In this document: positions 7,528-14,528 of the stretch, piece by piece
Layout: each line of letters starts with the position of its first letter
Numbering within the stretch: position 1 is the stretch's first letter
Source of the DNA: Flavobacteriales bacterium
GTDB lineage: Bacteria; Bacteroidota; Bacteroidia; Flavobacteriales; BACL11
Direction: 5' to 3'
DNA length: 18,718 nt
Assembly (NCBI GenBank): GCA_002697505.1
Contig: NZWA01000048.1
Location: 1 to 18,718 of the forward strand
Translations under genes and position numbers: made by a program
Notes under the pieces: model-generated
The model's input: only the letters and a program-made list of their open reading frames with translations
The model's database searches: none
Told to the model about the DNA's origin: nothing

Positions 7528-8088
7528 ATGAATCAATTAATCTATACAGAAGACAACAATCTTCACATTACTAAACCAAACGGTTTGAGATACGAATATA
7601 AAAATGTCGAGAAACCAAATTTAGGTTTTGAATTTGACGTTGTTGTATACGACATGCAAGAAGGTGAATATAAAATTGTTAATTATAACGATGACCTTCC
7701 TTTTAATGAACAAGAAAAATCTGCACTTGAAAATAGTGAAAGAGACGCTATTGAAGATTTTATCAACCAATCAGAACCACCAAATGGCATGTGTTTGAAT
7801 AATCAATTTATGTCAGATATCGAAAATGTTACAAGAGACCGTATTAACGAATGTGCAAATCATTATAGATTTGAACATTTGAATGAATGTGTTTATGCTG
7901 GACGTGAAGGTTCTAATCACCCATTCAGGTCAGAAGCAAGAAGAGTTTTAGAGTTCGCAGATGCAATTTGGACAGTGTGTTTTCAAACTCAAGATGAAAT
8001 AAATGCAACAAGAGAAGACCATTTAAAACCTTTTGAAGAATATGTACATGTCTTGCCTGACAATGCGACACCTGATTCTATAAGTTAA
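7528..8088 (+). CDS. Unrecognised acidic phage protein, possible fibre-assembly or chaperone-like protein
   Basis: Protein of 186 residues, ATG start with AGAGG at 7514-7518. It is acidic and soluble, with no signal peptide or membrane segment. The N-terminal half has short strand-like segments (LHITKPNGLRYEY, FEFDVVVYD, YKIVNY) and the C-terminal half is helical with HPFRSEARRVLEFADAIWTVCFQTQDEI. The layout of an N-terminal small beta part and a C-terminal helical part with a conserved R..L.faD.iW segment recalls small proteins beside fibre genes of marine T4-like phages, some of which may be assembly chaperones. I cannot name a family with confidence. The stop overlaps the next ATG by one base (TAATG), so it is translationally coupled to the 2OG oxygenase. 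Confidence 0.65.
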   Translation: MNQLIYTEDNNLHITKPNGLRYEYKNVEKPNLGFEFDVVVYDMQEGEYKIVNYNDDLPFNEQEKSALENSERDAIEDFINQSEPPNGMCLNNQFMSDIENVTRDRINECANHYRFEHLNECVYAGREGSNHPFRSEARRVLEFADAIWTVCFQTQDEINATREDHLKPFEEYVHVLPDNATPDSIS

Positions 8089-8840
8089 TGAACGTTGTTT
8101 TCCATGACAAACCTTTCAAACTAACGAAAGAAAATTATCCTCTAGGGGATACTTTTCATGTTATTGATAATTATCTTTCAAAAGAGTTACATCACCATTG
8201 GGATAAAACGTTAGTTAGAAGCAATCTTTGGTCTAAAACTAATCAGGTTTCTTCTGATAGTAAAACAGGATTACCGCACCATTCGTTTTGGGGTGGTACA
8301 TTTTTTAGAGATAGTTTAGATGAACTAGAATGGTGTCAAGGAAATCAAATAAACAAATCGGATACTTATTTTGCTAGATATTTTAATACTAGGGTAATGA
8401 ATGACTTTGGTTTTCGTTGGGTTACTTTTGATTACATGGGTTTAAATTCACAGACTCAAGGATTAGACGGTACATGCCATAATGATTGTGCGCCTGATTG
8501 TGACTGGAATCTATCTTTTTTGTATTATCTAAATCAATTTTGGAATCCTAAATGGGGTGGTGATTTGAGAGTATACAATGAGAATATTGGTAGCGGTGTC
8601 GCAGAAGATATGGACAAACATGAAATAGGGAGAATAGAATTTAAACCAAATAGATTATTACTATTTGACGGAAGAATACCTCACGGTGCGGAAGCACCAA
8701 AACCTTCTGCAAGATATGTAGATAGACGTTCAGTTGTATTGCGTGGTTCAGAAATAAGATTATTACCAAAAGAAGAAGAAAGAAAAGAGGTTGCACCAAG
8801 ACAACTAAGATATCAAAGATATGCCAACAATAGAATTTAA
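8088..8840 (+). CDS. 2OG-Fe(II) oxygenase, prolyl-4-hydroxylase-like
   Basis: Protein of 250 residues. It shows the complete 2-oxoglutarate/Fe(II) dioxygenase signature: H131-N-D133 (in GTCHNDCAP) as the first two iron ligands, H199 (in GRIPHGAE) as the third, and R213/R214 (in RRSVV) in the position that holds the 2-oxoglutarate carboxylate. Between them are LSFLYYLN, WGGDLRVYN and KPNRLLLFDG, the strands of the double-stranded beta-helix core in prolyl-4-hydroxylase-type enzymes. The family hydroxylates protein side chains or small molecules using O2 and 2-oxoglutarate. The ATG overlaps the preceding stop and the 3' end overlaps the next gene by 20 bases. The substrate is not known; the nearby Tyr/Pro-rich repeat protein is a candidate (inference). 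Confidence 0.8.
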   Translation: MNVVFHDKPFKLTKENYPLGDTFHVIDNYLSKELHHHWDKTLVRSNLWSKTNQVSSDSKTGLPHHSFWGGTFFRDSLDELEWCQGNQINKSDTYFARYFNTRVMNDFGFRWVTFDYMGLNSQTQGLDGTCHNDCAPDCDWNLSFLYYLNQFWNPKWGGDLRVYNENIGSGVAEDMDKHEIGRIEFKPNRLLLFDGRIPHGAEAPKPSARYVDRRSVVLRGSEIRLLPKEEERKEVAPRQLRYQRYANNRI

Positions 8841-9690
8841 AACATATAATAATACCGCATTTGAATTAATGCGTCCTATACCTGCAAGTAAAATGCAACC
8901 TGATTGGTGGAAAAAATCAAAGGTTCATGTGGTGGATAATGGACAGATAACCATATCGTTAAGAGCGTGTCCTGCTATGCACGACTGGTTATCTACAGGT
9001 TATTATATTGCAACGAATAGAGATATACATTGTATATACCATGAAGATGATACAGGTGGTGGGACATGGGTTACGTATGCACCGCCTGACGGTGAAAATT
9101 TTGAAACTGCTTATGCTTCACCAACACATAGTAAACACCAATTAATGGGCGATAATTTTACATTCTTAAAAGGAGACGGTTCAGTTGAAGCTCCTTATGA
9201 CGCATTTAAATTTAAAGTATCATGGTCTATATCAACACCGCCTGGCTATTCTTGTTTATATCTTGACCCATTTTTACACCAAAACAAATATTTTAGAACA
9301 TGGCAAGGAACAATGGATACTGATATGTTTAATACCTTAACAGATAATACACAGGTTATTATGTATCCGTTATGTGACAAATCTTTTATTATACCTAAAG
9401 GAACACCAGTTTTACAGATAGTTCCATATAGAAGAGAACAGTGGACTGCGTCTTATATTAACTTGGACGGGAGTGCCTATATAGATGAATCTTCACATAT
9501 CACCAGTTCTTATAACAGACCGCCAATTTCGGAATTATGTCGAGTGGAAGGTGACGCTGAAACACCTGATAATCAAATCCCTGGCGGATTTTATAGAAAG
9601 TATATGTGGACAACTAAAGCAAAAAACTTTAAGGACGCACCCCCCGATGAATGCCCCTTTGACCCAAAAACAGGAGAAATGAAAAAGTGA
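8821..9690 (+). CDS. DUF6065-like protein of unknown function
   Basis: Protein of 289 residues. The opening pattern, with PIPASKMQPDWWKK, then TISLRACPAMHDWLSTGYYIATNRDI, is how I remember DUF6065 proteins, which carry a Cys-Pro motif followed by a hydrophobic gate such as GY(I/V)IP and a D(I/V) step. The middle has VSWSISTPPGYSCLYLDPF and the region FIIPKGTPVLQIVPYRREQW, typical of a beta-barrel or cupin-like fold. The C-terminus has an ECPFDPKTGE tail. Members of this family sit near 2OG oxygenases and fibre genes in some marine phages as far as I recall; no activity is established to my knowledge. It overlaps the preceding gene by 20 bases and the following one by 4 (GTGA), so it belongs to the same coupled operon. 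Confidence 0.6.
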   Translation: MPTIEFKTYNNTAFELMRPIPASKMQPDWWKKSKVHVVDNGQITISLRACPAMHDWLSTGYYIATNRDIHCIYHEDDTGGGTWVTYAPPDGENFETAYASPTHSKHQLMGDNFTFLKGDGSVEAPYDAFKFKVSWSISTPPGYSCLYLDPFLHQNKYFRTWQGTMDTDMFNTLTDNTQVIMYPLCDKSFIIPKGTPVLQIVPYRREQWTASYINLDGSAYIDESSHITSSYNRPPISELCRVEGDAETPDNQIPGGFYRKYMWTTKAKNFKDAPPDECPFDPKTGEMKK

Positions 9691-10337
9691 AATACGAAGG
9701 ATATACAGAGTTCGAGAACAACAGACACGCAGGTCTTAGAAACGAAGACTGGAAATTTGAAGGATATGATTTATCTAAGTCAATTGAAAGCATAGATGAA
9801 GTCCCTGCTTTTTATGTTTGGAATTCTTTAAACTGGACAGACGAAGATACATATTGTGGGTGGAAAGTTTTGCCAGGCGAACAAGGTCATAATACATTAT
9901 CAACTGTATGGGAAACACGTTGGTGGCATTCAGTCACCCCAAAACCCCATAAGTATGTTGGTGGCCCATTTAGAGCCTCTATTGCGGATTACACTTTGGG
10001 ATTGTATAGTTTATTTTATACACAAAAGTTTTGTCCGATTACAGATTTAAGAGTCACATATGATAAATCAATTAGAGTGGGTGACCCAATAGAATGTTTA
10101 GTAACAAATACTATAATTGAAAATGATATTTTGAAACAAGAGTGTATTCAAAGAGTTTATGGTAGCGATGTAATTGTTGGTCGTGGTTGGTCAAGTCATT
10201 ATATGAAGTTGAAAAAAGTGCCTTTGAAAAAAGGAGTTAGTGGAATAACTAACTATAAACATAAACAACAAGACATGACTGAATTAAACGGTGACGGTAA
10301 TCGTGACCGAGGGAGATACGGAGAAGATGTCAGTTAG
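9687..10337 (+). CDS. Hotdog-fold (thioesterase-like) protein
   Basis: Protein of 216 residues. It begins with GTG at 9687 inside the GTGA overlap with the previous stop, 8 bases behind a good AGGAGAA (9672-9678). Residues about 91-180 match the PaaI/4HBT hotdog pattern: GG at 92-93 with A-S-I-A-D101-Y-T-L-G-L (helix start with the acidic residue used catalytically in PaaI-type enzymes), TDLRVTYDKSIRVGDPIEC (central strands and the invariant-type GD), then QRVYGSDVIVGRGWSSHYM (closing strands). N-terminal residues 1-80 are Trp-rich and not recognised. The tail after residue 185 is Lys/Asp/Gly-rich and probably disordered. Hotdog proteins hydrolyse or dehydrate acyl-CoA/acyl-ACP, or merely bind such ligands. 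Assignment is from pattern alone; the substrate is unknown. Confidence 0.5.
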   Translation: MKYEGYTEFENNRHAGLRNEDWKFEGYDLSKSIESIDEVPAFYVWNSLNWTDEDTYCGWKVLPGEQGHNTLSTVWETRWWHSVTPKPHKYVGGPFRASIADYTLGLYSLFYTQKFCPITDLRVTYDKSIRVGDPIECLVTNTIIENDILKQECIQRVYGSDVIVGRGWSSHYMKLKKVPLKKGVSGITNYKHKQQDMTELNGDGNRDRGRYGEDVS

Positions 10338-11070
10338 ATTATTATTTCCAACCTACTTTTTTAGTAGAAATATGTTAAACCCAAATCTTGACGAGGGTCA
10401 AGGGTATGATTTGGAGTATAACAATATGTTGATAGAAGAAGTTAAAGCAATGCGTAAACGTGACCCTGTAGGTAGATTCGTATCTAATTCGCCTAATCCT
10501 GAACAGAAACATATTTCGGGTTGGCAATCTAAAGACGGTTGTGAAAGTAGTCCTATTTTTCAAAAATGTATGAATCGGATTAGTAGATTTTTCAAAGACG
10601 AAGTTTTACCTTTTCATGGTATTCATAATTCTCATGGTATCTCAATGCAAGCAGGTAACTCATGGGCAAACATAAATGAAAAAGGTTCTTGGAACAGACC
10701 TCATATGCACAATGGTTGTTGGTATTCAGGAGTTCTATATCTACAAGCAGACGGTGACGAAGGTAATTTTGAAGCAATAGATAAAGACGCTAAAGTAGTT
10801 CATAACTTTCCGCACCACCAAAGAGTCAGGACTAATTATGCAGTTAGTCCTAGAACGGGAGACTGTCATTTATTTCCTAGTGGTCTAATGCATATGGTTG
10901 AACCTAACTATACTGATAAAGAAAGATACAGTATATCTTTTAACATGGAAATGAACGATATGTTGGGTGGTGAAGGTGGCGGAAACTTTGGTCACGACTT
11001 TTCTTCTGACGAATATAATGCTGACGAATTTTCATTTGAATTAGATGAAAGGGGTAATCCGATACGTTAA
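10327..11070 (+). CDS. 2OG-Fe(II) oxygenase, TIGR02466/2OG-FeII_Oxy_5-like
   Basis: Protein of 247 residues from ATG 10327. An upstream in-frame GTG at 10291 exists, but the ATG has purine-rich GGGAG (10311-10315) and GGAG (10320-10323) before it, and the family normally begins close to the LLFPTYFF strand. Signature: SWANINEKGSWNRPH126-M-H128-NG, then YSGVLYLQADGDEGNFEA, then GDCHLFPSGLMH189, VEPN, and R200-Y-S202-ISFN. The HxH form of the first iron-site motif, followed by SG(V)xY and closed by FPsxxxHxVxPN and RxSISFN, is characteristic of this subfamily and differs from the prolyl-hydroxylase type encoded at 8088. The C-terminal 40 residues are acidic and Gly-rich, probably disordered. 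It overlaps the hotdog gene by 11 bases and ends the accessory operon. The substrate is unknown. Confidence 0.8.
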   Translation: MSVRLLFPTYFFSRNMLNPNLDEGQGYDLEYNNMLIEEVKAMRKRDPVGRFVSNSPNPEQKHISGWQSKDGCESSPIFQKCMNRISRFFKDEVLPFHGIHNSHGISMQAGNSWANINEKGSWNRPHMHNGCWYSGVLYLQADGDEGNFEAIDKDAKVVHNFPHHQRVRTNYAVSPRTGDCHLFPSGLMHMVEPNYTDKERYSISFNMEMNDMLGGEGGGNFGHDFSSDEYNADEFSFELDERGNPIR

Positions 11071-11073
11071 TTT

Positions 11074-11081
11074 CATAAATA
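11074..11081 (+). promoter_or_regulatory. Late-promoter-like CATAAATA
   Basis: Matches 7 of 8 positions of the T4 late motif and is intergenic, just after the oxygenase stop. It lies only 5 bases before the ATG at 11087, so an mRNA from it would be nearly leaderless for that gene. Confidence 0.45.
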
Positions 11082-11086
11082 AACGT

Positions 11087-11356
11087 ATGGAAGAAAACCT
11101 TATATCCTTTGACGCTCACTTACTATGGAACATAGTTCTAACTTTTGTTCTAGCACCATTAGGATTCTTAATCCGTAACCTACTATCAGAACAAAAAAGA
11201 CTAGATATTCTTGTCAATAAGACACGTGAAGAAGTTGCTAAAGACTACGTAACACGTGAACAATTATCCAAAGAATTAGAAAGATTAATGGATACTTTGG
11301 ATAGAATTGACAGTAAAATAGATAGACTTCAACAAAAGACTTACTTCCAAGAATAA
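11087..11356 (+). CDS. Small membrane-anchored coiled-coil protein
   Basis: Protein of 89 residues. The frame is open from an ATG at 11045 that overlaps the oxygenase gene, but that start has no ribosome-binding site, its extra 14 residues look non-conserved, and a late-promoter-like element lies between it and 11087, so I choose 11087. The N-terminus (MEENLISFDAHLLWN) is followed by a single hydrophobic segment, LTFVLAPLGFLIRNLL (about residues 17-32), then a highly charged helix with heptad-like spacing (EQKRLDILVNKTREEV ... LERLMDTLDRIDSKIDRL) to the C-terminus. This is a single-pass membrane protein with a long coiled coil. Similar small proteins are present next to gene 13 in T4-like cyanophages as far as I recall. 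The function is unknown; a membrane role in lysis or entry is possible but unproven. Confidence 0.65.
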   Translation: MEENLISFDAHLLWNIVLTFVLAPLGFLIRNLLSEQKRLDILVNKTREEVAKDYVTREQLSKELERLMDTLDRIDSKIDRLQQKTYFQE

Positions 11357-11360
11357 TTGT

Positions 11361-11368
11361 TATAAATA
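11361..11368 (+). promoter_or_regulatory. T4-type late promoter TATAAATA before gp13
   Basis: An exact match to the T4 late element, intergenic, 24 bases before the gp13 ATG. It overlaps the left arm of the inverted repeat 11366-11375/11385-11394. It probably drives the neck and terminase block. Confidence 0.75.
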
Positions 11369-11394
11369 GTAGTAATAAGGGAATTTACTACTAT
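11366..11394 (+). promoter_or_regulatory. Hairpin around the gp13 translation start
   Basis: ATAGTAGTAA at 11366-11375 is the exact reverse complement of TTACTACTAT at 11385-11394. The 9-base loop holds the Shine-Dalgarno-like AAGGGAA, and the right arm includes the first two bases of the gp13 ATG. mRNA initiated a few bases after the TATAAATA at 11361 would lack most of the left arm. Confidence 0.55.
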
Positions 11395-12208
11395 GGCAGA
11401 ACCGAACTCAAAAGCAACATTCAAACAATATATCAAGAGAGCTCTTGGTGCGCCAGTTATTGAAATCAATATTGATGAAGACCAACTGGATGACAGAGTA
11501 GATGAAGCGCTTCAATACTTTCGTGAATATCACTATGACGGTAGTATCAAGACTTATCTAAAACACCAAATAAGTGCTGACGATATCACTGGACTGAAAT
11601 CAGACGAAACATTTACAGAAAACGCAGCTGGTACTCACGCAAAAACAGACCAACAATACAAACAACAACAAAACTATATTGTTTTACCTGAGTTTATATT
11701 ATCTGTTTTAAACATATTTCCATTTGCAGACAAACACAATCTTAATATGTTTGATATCAGATATCAATTAAGACTTAACGACATATACGATTTAACAAAC
11801 ACTAGTATTCTATACTATGAAATGGTTCAACAACATATCAGTATGTTAGACCAAATCCTAGTAGGTCAAACACCTATCAGATACAACACTCATATGAATA
11901 GATTGTATCTTGATATGGACGCTGACCAAATCAACGCTGGTGAGTACATTATCATTGAATGTTATAGAAAGATAGACCCAAATGATTTTACAGACATATA
12001 CAATGACATGTGGTTAAAAAGATATGCAACTGCTTTAGTTAAGTATCAATGGGGACAGAACTTATCTAAGTTTGGTGGTATCGCACTGCCAGGCGGAGTG
12101 GTACTTGAACCTGATAACATAAAGTCAGAAGCACTAGAAGAAAAAACAAGGTTAGAGGAAGAATCAAGACTGAACTACGAAATGCCTGTGTTAGATATGA
12201 TGGGGTAA
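11393..12208 (+). CDS. gp13: Neck protein gp13
   Basis: Protein of 271 residues (T4 gp13 is 309). It is recognised from the N-terminal segment FKQYIKRALGAPVIEINIDEDQLDDRVDEALQYFREYHYDGS, very typical of gp13 in marine T4-like phages, from the charged C-terminus, and from its position directly before gp14. In T4, gp13 and gp14 form the neck that seals the packaged head and provides the tail-docking site. The central part (residues about 70-190) has alternating strand and helix segments with IIIECYRKIDPNDFTDIYNDMWLKRYATALVKYQWG, a conserved helical stretch. The start ATG has AAGGGAA at 11377-11383. The stop is 3 bases before the gp14 ATG. Confidence 0.9.
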   Translation: MAEPNSKATFKQYIKRALGAPVIEINIDEDQLDDRVDEALQYFREYHYDGSIKTYLKHQISADDITGLKSDETFTENAAGTHAKTDQQYKQQQNYIVLPEFILSVLNIFPFADKHNLNMFDIRYQLRLNDIYDLTNTSILYYEMVQQHISMLDQILVGQTPIRYNTHMNRLYLDMDADQINAGEYIIIECYRKIDPNDFTDIYNDMWLKRYATALVKYQWGQNLSKFGGIALPGGVVLEPDNIKSEALEEKTRLEEESRLNYEMPVLDMMG

Positions 12209-12211
12209 TAA

Positions 12212-13066
12212 ATGCCAACTAACGTATTCTTTAACCATGCAGTTTCAAGTGAACAACATCTATACGAAGATTTAGTTGTTGAATCACTTAGAATGTATGG
12301 ACAAGAAACATTCTACTTACCAAGACAAATAGTCGAAACAGATACTATTCTTGACGAAGATGTGCAGTCAAAATTTGGTGACGCATATTCAGTAGAAATG
12401 TATATTGAAAACGCCGAAGGATTTGAGGGCGAAGGTGACCTCATGTCTAAATTTGGTGTAGAGATACGTGACCAAGCAACATTCGTTTTATCAGTAAGAA
12501 GTTGGGAAAGGTTTGTTTCAACAGACCAAAACTTGGCGACTTCACTTAGACCTAATGAAGGAGATTTAATTTATCTTCCTTTATCAGGTTCATTATTTGA
12601 AATCAAATTTGTAGAACACGAACAACCATTCTATCAAGTAGGTAAACTATTTGTATTTAAATTACAGGCAGAACTATTTGAATACGCAGGTGAAGACTTT
12701 GATACTGGTACAGATGCAGACTTTGTTGAAGAACAACAAGCATATAGAGTAGACTTGAGAATGAATGGAAGTGGTGCATATACTATTGGTGAGGACGTAA
12801 CTTTAAGCGGTAATGTTGTAGGTGAGGTTGTTTCATACAGTGAAGACGTATCACCTAATCAATTGGAAGTAATACATGTAACTACCACATTTAGAGTTGG
12901 TGATACTATTGTTGGTGCAACTTCGGGTACTTCAAGAACTATTTCAAGTATAACAGATATACTCACAATGTCTCAAGACGGAAATGCTCAGAACTTAGAC
13001 TTTGAAGGTAAGGCAGATAACTATCTAGACTTCTCAGAAACAAACCCATTTGGTGAGGTTACATAA
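12212..13066 (+). CDS. gp14: Neck protein gp14
   Basis: Protein of 284 residues (T4 gp14 is 256). Diagnostic segments are the N-terminal LYEDLVVESLRMYGQETFYLPR, the VRSWERFV stretch near residue 95, and the C-terminal ADNYLDFSETNPFGE, which matches the end of T4-type gp14. With gp13 it completes the head neck before tail joining. Residues about 178-255 hold an additional beta-rich module (YTIGEDVTLSGNVVGEVVSY, then FRVGDTIVGATSGTSRTISS) placed just before the conserved C-terminal motif; T4 does not have this module as far as I recall. The stop overlaps the gp15 ATG by one base. Confidence 0.9.
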   Translation: MPTNVFFNHAVSSEQHLYEDLVVESLRMYGQETFYLPRQIVETDTILDEDVQSKFGDAYSVEMYIENAEGFEGEGDLMSKFGVEIRDQATFVLSVRSWERFVSTDQNLATSLRPNEGDLIYLPLSGSLFEIKFVEHEQPFYQVGKLFVFKLQAELFEYAGEDFDTGTDADFVEEQQAYRVDLRMNGSGAYTIGEDVTLSGNVVGEVVSYSEDVSPNQLEVIHVTTTFRVGDTIVGATSGTSRTISSITDILTMSQDGNAQNLDFEGKADNYLDFSETNPFGEVT

Positions 13067-14112
13067 TGTTTGGAACACGTTTTTATAACGAAACAATCAA
13101 AAGAGCAGTTTCGATATTTGGAACTTTGTTCAATAACATTGACATTGCTGATATAAAAACAGACGGAACTGTCTTAAGTATAAAAAAGGTTCCTATAAGT
13201 TATGGCCCAAAAGCAAAGTTTCTTGCAAGACTTCAAAACGAAACAAGTCTAAATGACGGAAATAGAACTGCTATCTCATTGCCTAGAATTGCATTTGAAC
13301 TTACAGGTTTTGAATACGACCAAACTAGACAACAAAACAAATTATTCAGAAATACTAAAACTACTCAAGAGACTGATAAAGTCAATCGTAAGTTTCAGTA
13401 CGCACCAGCGCCATATAACTTAAACTTTACATTGTCTGTAATGGCAAACAAAATGAATGACGCATTACAGATAGTTGAACAGATATTACCATATTTCCAG
13501 CCTGATTATACAGTTACCATGAAGATGATAGACGATATGTCTGATAATAGAGACGTTCCTGTAATTTTAAATTCAGTATCATTTGAAGATACTTATCAGG
13601 GCGGTTTTGACGAAAGACGTGTAATCACATATGATTTAGAATTTCAAATGCAATTATACTTCTTTGGCCCAGTTTATCAAGGTAAGATTATTAAAAACGT
13701 TATCGAAAGAGATTATATCGGTGACGGTAACGCAGGATTCACAACTTCTGAAATCACTAACGCAGGACTAGTAAAAGAAGTCAAACACTACGAACCTGCA
13801 TTTGAAAATAGAACCAACACAGCAGTATCAGATTCTTCAACAATTGCATTTGGAACAGCACTAGACGCTGATATAAGTGTAGGGGACGAAGTATTTGGAA
13901 CAAACTTAACAACTAATCCAACCATAAGTAGTATTGCAAATGACAGACTAAGTGTGGTGGTAAGTGCAAATGTTACTATTGACGCAAATACAAGATTGAA
14001 ATTTGTTGGTTCAGTAGATACTAATGATACGTTTGTAGTAGCGGAAACTGTTTCATTCTATGACGATGGAACAGATAATACCTACGCAGACAACCTAATA
14101 GACGATGCATAA
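13066..14112 (+). CDS. gp15: Tail sheath stabiliser and completion protein gp15
   Basis: Protein of 348 residues (T4 gp15 is 272). It opens MFGTRFYNETIKRAVSIFGTLFNNIDI and contains VPISYGPKAKFLARLQ and LPRIAFELTGFEYD, which are characteristic of gp15, the hexameric terminator that caps the sheath and tube and binds the neck. The conserved part ends near residue 240. From residue about 247 there is an extension of about 100 residues, rich in Thr/Asp/Asn, with a beta-type SVGDEVFGTNLTTNPTISSI segment; it resembles small Ig-like or beta modules and is absent from T4 gp15. The start overlaps the gp14 stop. Confidence 0.9.
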   Translation: MFGTRFYNETIKRAVSIFGTLFNNIDIADIKTDGTVLSIKKVPISYGPKAKFLARLQNETSLNDGNRTAISLPRIAFELTGFEYDQTRQQNKLFRNTKTTQETDKVNRKFQYAPAPYNLNFTLSVMANKMNDALQIVEQILPYFQPDYTVTMKMIDDMSDNRDVPVILNSVSFEDTYQGGFDERRVITYDLEFQMQLYFFGPVYQGKIIKNVIERDYIGDGNAGFTTSEITNAGLVKEVKHYEPAFENRTNTAVSDSSTIAFGTALDADISVGDEVFGTNLTTNPTISSIANDRLSVVVSANVTIDANTRLKFVGSVDTNDTFVVAETVSFYDDGTDNTYADNLIDDA

Positions 14113-14114
14113 TT

Positions 14115-14528
14115 ATGACAAAAAAAGTAGACGAAAAGTTAAACGACTTGCTCGACATTAACACCTCTTTAAAAAAAGAAACCAAAGCGGTTCCTATGAT
14201 TCGACCTGATAAACAGCAGAACATAGAAACTGACTATAAGTATGCGAGAGAACACCTCTATGACCTCATAGAACGAGGCCAAGACGCAATTGACGGTATC
14301 CTAGACCTATCCAAAGAAACAGAGCACCCACGTGCCTACGAGGTCGCAGGACAGTTAATTAAGACTGTAGGTGAGACTGCAGAAAAACTTATAGACCTAC
14401 AAAGTAAAATGAAAAAACTAGAACAAGACGATGTCAAAATCAGAGACCAACATAATCATTTATACGTAGGGTCAACCAGTGAACTACAAAAGTTCCTAAA
14501 GAAAAACAATGGTACAAGCGAAGAATGA
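14115..14528 (+). CDS. gp16: Terminase small subunit gp16
   Basis: Protein of 137 residues (T4 gp16 is 164), almost wholly helical. Residues about 40-105, YKYAREHLYDLIERGQDAIDGILDLSKE then HPRAYEVAGQLIKTVGETAEKLIDLQ, form the helical hairpin oligomerisation core typical of T4-type small terminases; the ends are Lys/Asp/Glu-rich. In the family it forms a ring that recognises concatemeric DNA and stimulates the gp17 motor. The ATG lies 2 bases after the gp15 stop without a clear Shine-Dalgarno sequence, so translation probably depends on coupling. The 3' end overlaps gp17 by 20 bases, the usual small/large terminase arrangement. Confidence 0.88.
   Translation: MTKKVDEKLNDLLDINTSLKKETKAVPMIRPDKQQNIETDYKYAREHLYDLIERGQDAIDGILDLSKETEHPRAYEVAGQLIKTVGETAEKLIDLQSKMKKLEQDDVKIRDQHNHLYVGSTSELQKFLKKNNGTSEE

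Noticed and set aside
7519..7528. Palindrome TAATATATTA before the gene at 7528
   Set aside because: An A/T-only 10-base palindrome is likely by chance in an AT-rich leader and has no loop for a hairpin.
10291..10326. GTG start for the second oxygenase
   Set aside because: It would add 12 residues inside the hotdog gene without family resemblance; ATG 10327 has purine-rich ribosome-binding sequences and fits the family start.
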